In this document: in pieces, positions 58,015 through 64,000 of the stretch
Layout: every line of letters starts with the position of its first letter
Numbering within the stretch: the stretch's first letter is position 1
From: Pleurodeles waltl
Taxonomy: Eukaryota; Chordata; Amphibia; Caudata; Salamandridae
Reading direction: 5' to 3'
DNA length: 64,000 nucleotides
Assembly (NCBI RefSeq): GCF_031143425.1
Contig: NC_090448.1
Coordinates: 336,529,177 to 336,593,176, forward strand
Program-made: the position numbers and the translations under genes
Notes under the pieces: model-generated
Told to the model about the DNA's origin: nothing
What the model saw: the letters and a program-made list of their open reading frames with translations, nothing else
Databases searched by the model: none

Positions 58015-59470
58015 GCGATGCAAAGTTTTGCACTTCAACCCCCACAAGCATTTTGGCTAGAGTGGAAGACGTACTTTCTTAACTTTTTGGAAACAATTAC
58101 TGAGGAGGGCGAAATAAAACCCGAACATAAAAATAAACTTTTTCTTACATTCTGTTGGACCCCAGGGGTTGAAGGTCTATGAGCAAATGACAAAAAATGT
58201 TAAGGGGGAGATTCTAATATATTTAATGATGCTTTTAAAGATTTTGGTAACCATTTTGCCTCCAAAGTGTGTATTGGTATAGTAAGATACAGATTGTTTC
58301 AGAGAAAACACGAATTGGGTGAGATGATAGGTGAATATGTAGCTCATCTTAAAATATTAGCAGGGGATTGCAAGTTTGATCATTTACAGTAACAACTTAG
58401 TAGAGATCAAGTGGTCATGCATACACGTGATCCAGTTATTCTAGAGAGGTTATGGATCGATGGGGATGCTGACCTCAAATGTGTTTTAGCCATAGTATGG
58501 AAAGCAGACTTATCTAGCTGAAATGCTATGGCTCTCAAACCAGAGTCAAAGGAACTCAGGGAGGAGGTGATTAGTAAAATCAAAAACAAAAGTATTCACA
58601 AACCTACGAATGAAAGTTATAAGATGCTTGATCCTAAGAAGGAATGATGTTACAATTGTGATACTGCATCACATTTAGGGGGTCATTCTGACTCCCGCCG
58701 GGCGCGGTCACCGCGCGCCCGGCGGGAGCCGCCAAAATACCGTACCGCGGTCGGAAGACCGCGGCGGGTATTTTGAGTTTTCCCCTGGGCTGGCGGGCGG
58801 CCTCCAAAAGGCCGCCCGCCAGCCCAGGGGAAAACGACCTTCCCACCATGAAGCCGGCTCGTAATCGAGCCGGCGGAGTGGGAAGGTGCGACGGGTGCTA
58901 CTGCACCCGTCGCGTATTTCACTGTCTGCTATGCAGACAGTGAAATACAAGCGGGCCCTCTTACGGGGGCCCCTGCAGTGCCATGCAATTGGCATGGGCA
59001 CAGCAGGGGCCCCCAGGGGCCCTGCTTCACCCCCTACCGCCATCCTGTTCCTGGCGGGCGAACCGCCAGGAACAGGATGGCGGTAGGGGGTGTCAGAATC
59101 CCCAAGGCGGCGCAGCATGCTGCGCCGCCTTGGAGGATTCTGACGGGCAGCGGAAAACCAGCGGGAGACCGCCGGTTTTCCTGCACTGACCGCGGCCAAA
59201 GCGCCGCAGTCAGAATGCCCTGCGGGGCACCGCCGGTCTGTCGGCGGAGCTCCCGCCGACCCTGGCCCCGGCGTTCTGAGACCGCCGGGGTCAGAATGAC
59301 CCCCTTAGTTTCTAGTAAATTTTGCCCTGCAGCAAAGCAGACGTGCTCGTCATGAGGGGTAATTGGGCAATTTGTCAAGATGTGCAAGAAAAAGAAAAGT
59401 TTCAAAGTAAAGTGTGTGGATGAAAAAAGTTCAAGTGAAGATGAATGCAAAGAAAATACTTTTGACAAAG
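58015..59470 (+). pseudogene. Gypsy-2 gag (broken, MITE in the zinc-knuckle region)
   Basis: The ATG at 58015 gives LQPPQAFWLEWKTYFLNFLE, a typical gypsy Gag start. It continues with EYVAHLKILAGDCKFD near 58335-58385. The first zinc knuckle begins CYNCDTASHL just before the MITE at 58678. After it, at 59305, the reading continues CPAAKQTC and a second degenerate knuckle (GVIGQFVKMCKKKK). Two stops in the first part. Structural capsid and nucleocapsid function. Confidence 0.8.
58678..59304. mobile_element. 627-bp GC-rich multi-hairpin MITE (target TTA) in Gypsy-2 gag
   Basis: GGGGGTCATTCTGAC and its exact reverse complement at the ends, TTA at 58675-58677 and 59305-59307. A chain of perfect hairpins, for example CCCCTGGGCTGGCGGGCGG arms around 58775-58836, GCCGGCTCGTAATCGAGCCG, and GGCGGCGCAGCATGCTGCGC. 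Closely related to 54685-55263 and 46848-47420. Confidence 0.92.
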
Positions 59471-59559
59471 TTATGTACAGCTAAGCAGGAAAGGTTGTAT
59501 GAGATTGTCAATTCATTTTGAACATTAATAATGAATCAACAAAAATTAAAAAGAAACCA

Positions 59560-61347
59560 ATTTGTTTAATGATCACTGGGGGAGTAAATCTACATATGTA
59601 TCCAGATTTAGGCTCCCCTTACACTATCGTTAATGAAAATGTGTGGAACAAAAAGTTTGCAAAAAAATGTGGGAAATAGGTTATTAGAACCTGATATAAA
59701 ACTGGAAGGTTTCTCAGGTGAAAAAATAGACATAGTTGGGTATAGAAACCTGTATTCCAGTTCAAGAATAGAAAAACTATAAGTAAATTGTACATTGCCA
59801 AGAATGATCCATCAGTGTTAGGATGGAAAAATCAAAGTGAATTACACATTATTTTAAATCAAAATAGCCCAGAACCGTTATGATAGTGGATGATAGTGAA
59901 ACCACTTGTTCTGACATGTTGAGGAAATTTCCCAGAGTTTTCAGTGGGGAAATAAGTTTCCAAAATAAATGTTGAACATCGTATGGTTTTAAAAACTGAT
60001 ACTTGCCCCAAAGTACACAAAGAACATTTTATTCCTGTATTGCCCAGAAGGGAAGTTGAAAGGAATTAGGGAAACTGGTAAAAGCTGACATAATAGAACC
60101 TATTGAATCTTCTGAGTGGATCTCTTCAATTGTTGTAGAAAGACACAGTAATGGCAAGATCAGGTTGTGTATTGATCTGCGTCATATAAATGACATAGTA
60201 GTGGATACATTTCACCTGACAAAAAATCCAGGGATGTTAGCATTAATAAAAGATGCCAGCTGCTTTTCCCCCATTGACCTGTCAGTCGCATACCATCAGA
60301 TATGGTTGAAGAAAGTAAAAGTGCACTACATTATCACACCAACAGGGTATTTCCAGCTTAAGAGGATGCCAATTGGGCTGGTGTCTACAGCAGCTATTTA
60401 CCAAAGAATTATGCACCAACTGTTTAGGAAAACTATAAATGTAAGGTGTTTTCAGGATGACATCTTAATATTTGGAAAGGACAAACAGTACCATGATAAA
60501 GTGCTGCAAGCAGTATGGGAATACTAGAAAAAAGGGATTAGCTGTTGAGTATTCCAAATGTAAATTAGCAGTAAACTCTGTGACTTATTTTGGTCATGTT
60601 CTGAGTGGTGAAGGGGTAATAACCAAACCAACCTTGGGGAAGTGATCCAAAGTGCCCCACATCCTTCAAACAAAGACGAAGTGAGGTTATTCCTTTTACT
60701 CCAAGTTTGTCAAGAGATTTTCTAACAGGGTGTTTAATATAAGGCAACTGCTAAAATACACAGTGAACTTTGTGTGGACGGATGCAAGGAGAAAGGAATC
60801 TGTGGACATAATAAAAGCGATAACAGAAGCTCCAATACTGAAATGCTTTGATCCTGAACTCACTAATATTATTACAGTTAATACTAGCAACAAAGAATTG
60901 GAAGGTGTTCTTTCTCAAGTTGATGTGGAGGGCAAAGAACTTATAACTGCATATGCTTCACATGCATTGTCACCGGTGGAAGACAAATTATTGGTGATTG
61001 AAAAAGAGACTCTTGCATGTGTGTGGGCCCTGGAACATTTCCAATCTTTTGTTTGGGACAAACAGTGCAAAGTACACAATGATCATAAACCTTTGGTGAA
61101 ACTTTTGATGACAGAAGGGTTATTTAATGCTACCGCCCATATTGCACACATGTCAATTAGGTTACAAGACTTCATATATACTGTAAAATGTGTACCAGGG
61201 AAGAGCAATGTGCTGGCTGATTTTTTATCATGCATACTAGTGGACATGCAGGAGTGTGATAAGAATGAATGGGATGACTTACAAGTTGCGTTTGTTAATG
61301 ACCAACGTGCACCAAGGATAAAGAAGAGGAAAGGGGAAATAAAATAA
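59560..61347 (+). pseudogene. Gypsy-2 pol: protease, reverse transcriptase, RNase H (broken)
   Basis: The protease region near 59570-59630 reads DLGSPYTIV where DSGS or DTGS carries the catalytic Asp. The RT starts with DIIEPIESSEWISSIVV (about 60090-60140), then IRLCIDLRHIND (160 codons open from 60165), IDLSVAYHQI, and FQDDILIFGKD where YxDD is usual (near 60455-60485). It stops near 60525. The RNase H frame (60730-61347) is open for 205 codons: ILKCFDPELTNIITVNTSN, ELITAYASHALSPVEDKLLV, EKETLACVWALEHF, and KSNVLADFLSCI. The Asp pair of the RT is intact, but the frame is interrupted. Confidence 0.9.
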
Positions 61348-61499
61348 TCCAAAGATGTCACACTGCAGAAACTCATTGAAGTGGTGGAGAAAGGATGACC
61401 AAAGAAAATGTTAGTTTCCAAAGAGTTGAAGCATTTTTGGGAAATCAGAAATTAATTGTTAGTAATTCAAGGTATTTTATTAAGAGGCGAACAAGCCAT

Positions 61500-62430
61500 T
61501 CCGCCATCCAAATTGATAAATAACGGAATTGTGTCTTGACAGCCATTGTGGTATAGTAAAAACTAAACAAGGAGTAAAGACATGGTAATGGTGGCCCGAC
61601 ATGGAAATGTGTATTGAAAGATTGGTGAGAAATTGTATGTTGTTCACAAATTCTGAAAAAACGTTAAGAACACTTGGACCCAACATATGTGAGCCAGTTG
61701 TTCCTTAAATAACTTGGCATATTGTTGCCATTTATATTATGGGTCCTACTGGTACTTCACCCAAATATATTATTGCCATGATAGATGTGTTCTCAAGGTG
61801 GCAAAGTGGTGGAAAGAGTAAATTCAGCAGAAGTTCTGAAATTCATTGATAAAGTATTTGTGGACGGGGATTACCTGATCAGATTATTAGTGACAATGGG
61901 GTACAATTTATGTCCAATATGGCAAAAGAATACTTTGAAAGAATTAGTGTGAAACAAGACTACTCCATTATATAATCCATGGTAATTGCGTGATCAAGAG
62001 GTTTAATAGAGTTCTGAAGAATGCCATACAGTTGTGTATGGAGTATAGTGAAGACTGGGAAATTCATGTTAAAAAAACTGTGTGGATGTGTAGGACCACC
62101 ATCCATGACGCATTGGAATGTCTCCCTTAGAAGCTATGAGAGGAAGGAAGGCTAAAACCAAGTGAATCCAGATTGGTTGATACAGGCAACTGACATTGAT
62201 GTTTCTGTAGAAGAAGTAAAGGAGAAGATTATAGATAGACATTTGAAGTATAAGGAAAGATTTGATCGTAACAAAGGTTCAGAAGATGTAGTTATCCACA
62301 GAGTTATGTGGGTGAAGGTTAAATTACCATTGAAGGTAAGAAAGGGAGAAAGCCAATTTTCTGAACCATTGCCAGAGGCGAAGGTATTGTTGAATGCTGT
62401 TCTTCAAGGGAACTGCACTTCCTATTAAAG
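61500..62430 (+). pseudogene. Gypsy-2 integrase (broken)
   Basis: Traces of the zinc-binding HHCC domain near 61540-61640 (HCGIVKTKQGVKTW, NCMLF). The catalytic core follows: MGPTGTSPKYIIAMIDVFSRW near 61738-61800, and IISDNGVQFMS near 61880-61915, which carries the second Asp. The C-terminal part is open at 62162-62428 (ERFDRNKGSEDV, HRVMWVKVKLPLK). Multiple stops and shifts. Confidence 0.8.
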
Positions 62431-62865
62431 AAACTTCAAGCAGAATAGTGAAGGTCTTTTATTTAATCCTATCATAGAAGAGCTTGATATGGACGGTGTT
62501 CCTGACAAAGTGATAAATGATATTAGTAAAGTAATTTCTAATGACAAAATTGTGCAAAGGGAAGGAAGTGGTGTTGTGGTATAAGCAGAGGAAGAAGTGG
62601 AGGGAAACATAGTGAGTGGCAGTGTGACTAAGAAAGAGTGTGAACTGGGGAGTGAAATTTTGACTGATGCTGAGGAGGAATTTAGAACTAACAATTTAAA
62701 ATGTGATAGACAATTAAAGGTTGGACACAACAAAAGAACTTGCACGAGACCCAACGGAATGTCAGATTTTGTGTGTAAATGTAATGGTTAAATTGTATTC
62801 AGTTTTGGGTTTATATGTTTTCTTTAGCCACTTAGTAAATTTACATTAGTAAGGAACATTTATTA
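62431..62865 (+). other. Gypsy-2 segment between integrase and 3' LTR
   Basis: A Glu/Asp-rich decayed frame (about 62460-62790) after integrase; no env-like feature. There is no clear polypurine tract before the LTR. Confidence 0.5.
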
Positions 62866-63154
62866 TGTTAGAAGGGAAAATGTGTTATTTGTTTAAAATT
62901 TTATATTTATTGCATGTGTTCTTCATCTAGAAATTGTATGTATTGTAAGGTTAAAGAGCCCATAGGGCTCTTCAACTTTCCAGGAGCGTGCTTCTTCTCA
63001 GTATTCCAGATTCCGTCTGAGACCGAAACCAGAGGGAGTTGCTAGGAGAGCAAAATGAAGACAGTATGCTTCTTGAACTGCTCTGTACTGGTTACTAAAC
63101 AAAGAATAAAGTAACTTATTTATATCTTCAATCCTGCGTGGATCATACTTTACA
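62866..63154 (+). repeat. Gypsy-2 3' LTR
   Basis: 289 bp, TGTTAG ... CTTTACA, with GAATAAAGTAACTTA near 63100. It lacks the AT expansion of the 5' LTR. Confidence 0.9.
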
Positions 63155-63159
63155 CACTC

Positions 63160-64000
63160 ACATTAGAATGTGGCAGATGCCAGGCCCTTTATTATTGCCA
63201 TAATGGATCCCCCTAGGTTTACATCCATTGGTTCCAGTCTCCCTTTACGATGGTAATACTGAGAAATATGGCCCCACTCTCCACAATCATAACATTGGAG
63301 GCCATCTTGTGGCACAACATCCCACTGATGTAGTTTTTCTCTGTTCATCTCGGTTTTGGAATCTTCCTTTTCTACTGATGTTCTCTCCCTCTCCAAGAAT
63401 ATTGTCTTAATGGCACTATAGCTGGGAGTTCCATCTGCTTTGGCAGTCGGATAAGCAAGCTGCATTTCTCCTGTTATTAACAGGGCTACATAATGCCCCC
63501 ATCTCTCCTGACACAAGCTCACACTCCTAGCACCTCTTTGAAATTATGTAAAAAATATTTCAGGATAACCTCCTGAGATAACTTTATGCAGTACAGATGA
63601 CAGCACATATGGATGCAGTCGACTGGCAACAACAGTGTCAGTAAATTGGGCAAGTGTCTCTTGGTGTCTTTCTTGAGCTGCCATCTATTCAACTCCCTGT
63701 ACTTGTATGACTTGCTGAATGTCTGTTGGATTGGGCTTGCTTTTATTGCAATGTTGCAATTGAAAAGCTTATTGTAACTGTGGCTGTCCTTCTGCCACCT
63801 TCTGCAGTAATGCCTACATGGCTTATCTGTTCGACGGTGATCTCACTTGTGACACCAGCTATCACTCCACTGGCAGAGGAAACCAGGACTCTTGACATAC
63901 TAGTACTTGGTTTGGATAGTTTGGATCACGTTTAGACGATGACTGAAGAAGAATACATCGCTTTGGTTTATCAAGAAGAACTATGGTTTTGATTCATGAT
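63160..64000 (-). pseudogene. Gypsy-1 gag with SCAN-like segment and zinc knuckle (partial)
   Basis: Minus-strand frame 63522-63163. ALLITGEMQLAYPTA then YSAIKTIFLERE matches the SCAN-like capsid segment of some vertebrate gypsy Gags (LLTGEAQxAY...YxxLKxAIL). The zinc knuckle CYDCGEWGHISQYYH has Tyr for the last Cys. Past the Gypsy-2 insertion, 56936-56841 continues with VNGKET and CLLYSRF, a mutated protease start. 63523-64000 lies upstream in gag and is decayed. The element runs out of the window on the right. Confidence 0.72.

Larger units (their letters stand above)
56941..63154 (+). mobile_element. Gypsy-2: full-length Ty3/gypsy retrotransposon (target duplication CACTC)
   Basis: LTRs at 56941-57242 and 62866-63154, CACTC on both outer sides (56936-56940 and 63155-63159). 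Gag, protease, RT, RNase H and integrase follow in the Ty3/gypsy order. All open frames carry stops or shifts. A MITE lies in gag. It inserted into Gypsy-1, whose protease-like sequence is continuous across the duplication. Confidence 0.92.

Noticed and set aside
1..64000. CRISPR arrays, operons, rRNA or tRNA genes
   Set aside because: No spaced direct repeats of CRISPR type, no prokaryotic gene layout and no tRNA/rRNA sequence seen; the window is clearly eukaryotic.

Overview
The window is a piece of a large, transposon-packed vertebrate genome. One host gene is visible: two coding exons of BSN (bassoon, the presynaptic active-zone scaffold) on the minus strand, at 36074-38303 and 34775-35676. 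They are separated by a 397-bp intron. Everything else lies in the very long introns (or flanks) of that gene and is mostly mobile DNA. The mixture points to a salamander: DIRS tyrosine-recombinase retrotransposons, Penelope-like elements (PLEs), Ty3/gypsy elements, L1 and L2/CR1 LINEs, and GC-rich Harbinger-type MITEs. The MITEs and a repeated 2.64-kb LTR-like element look newt-like (for example Pleurodeles). The species is an inference from repeat content, not proven.

Left block (1-30.2 kb): a decayed L1 ORF2 (+) starts at 348 and resumes near 28477. Between, it is split by two MITEs and by a DIRS element (DIRS-1, minus strand, about 4311-28476) that still has inverted termini. DIRS-1 is itself loaded with PLEs: PLE-A (+) with 99%-identical 609-bp terminal direct repeats sitting in an (AT)n tract; PLE-B (+) with an inverted terminal piece at its 5' side; PLE-C (minus). 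PLE-B is cut inside its reverse transcriptase by a 2643-bp TG...CA element with a 5-bp target duplication. PLE-C is cut inside its endonuclease by what looks like a solo PLE terminal repeat.

Middle block (30.2-44.4 kb): an L2/CR1-like LINE on the minus strand, a GC-rich MITE interrupted by a fresh-looking CpG-rich L2-like LINE with a 7-bp target duplication, then the BSN exons, intronic sequence without recognisable genes, a gypsy pol scrap and an old L2 copy.

Right block (44.4-64 kb): DIRS-2 (minus) with about 200-bp inverted termini, its gag split by a 5'-truncated PLE (PLE-E, 7-bp target duplication) whose duplication was later hit by a MITE; a second 2.64-kb LTR-like element; an old gypsy (Gypsy-1, minus) with a SCAN-like Gag; and inside Gypsy-1 a full-length but inactivated Gypsy-2 (+), with LTRs, a 5-bp target duplication and a MITE in its Gag zinc-knuckle region.

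The most interesting signal not explained by protein coding is a recurring box in the PLE terminal regions. It reads roughly TGATNAA, then a short hairpin, then GAAACRCG, and resembles a hammerhead-ribozyme core; in several families the two bases equivalent to hammerhead positions 3 and 8 change together. Almost all mobile-element reading frames here are broken. The coordinates of element edges are exact where a target duplication is quoted and approximate otherwise.
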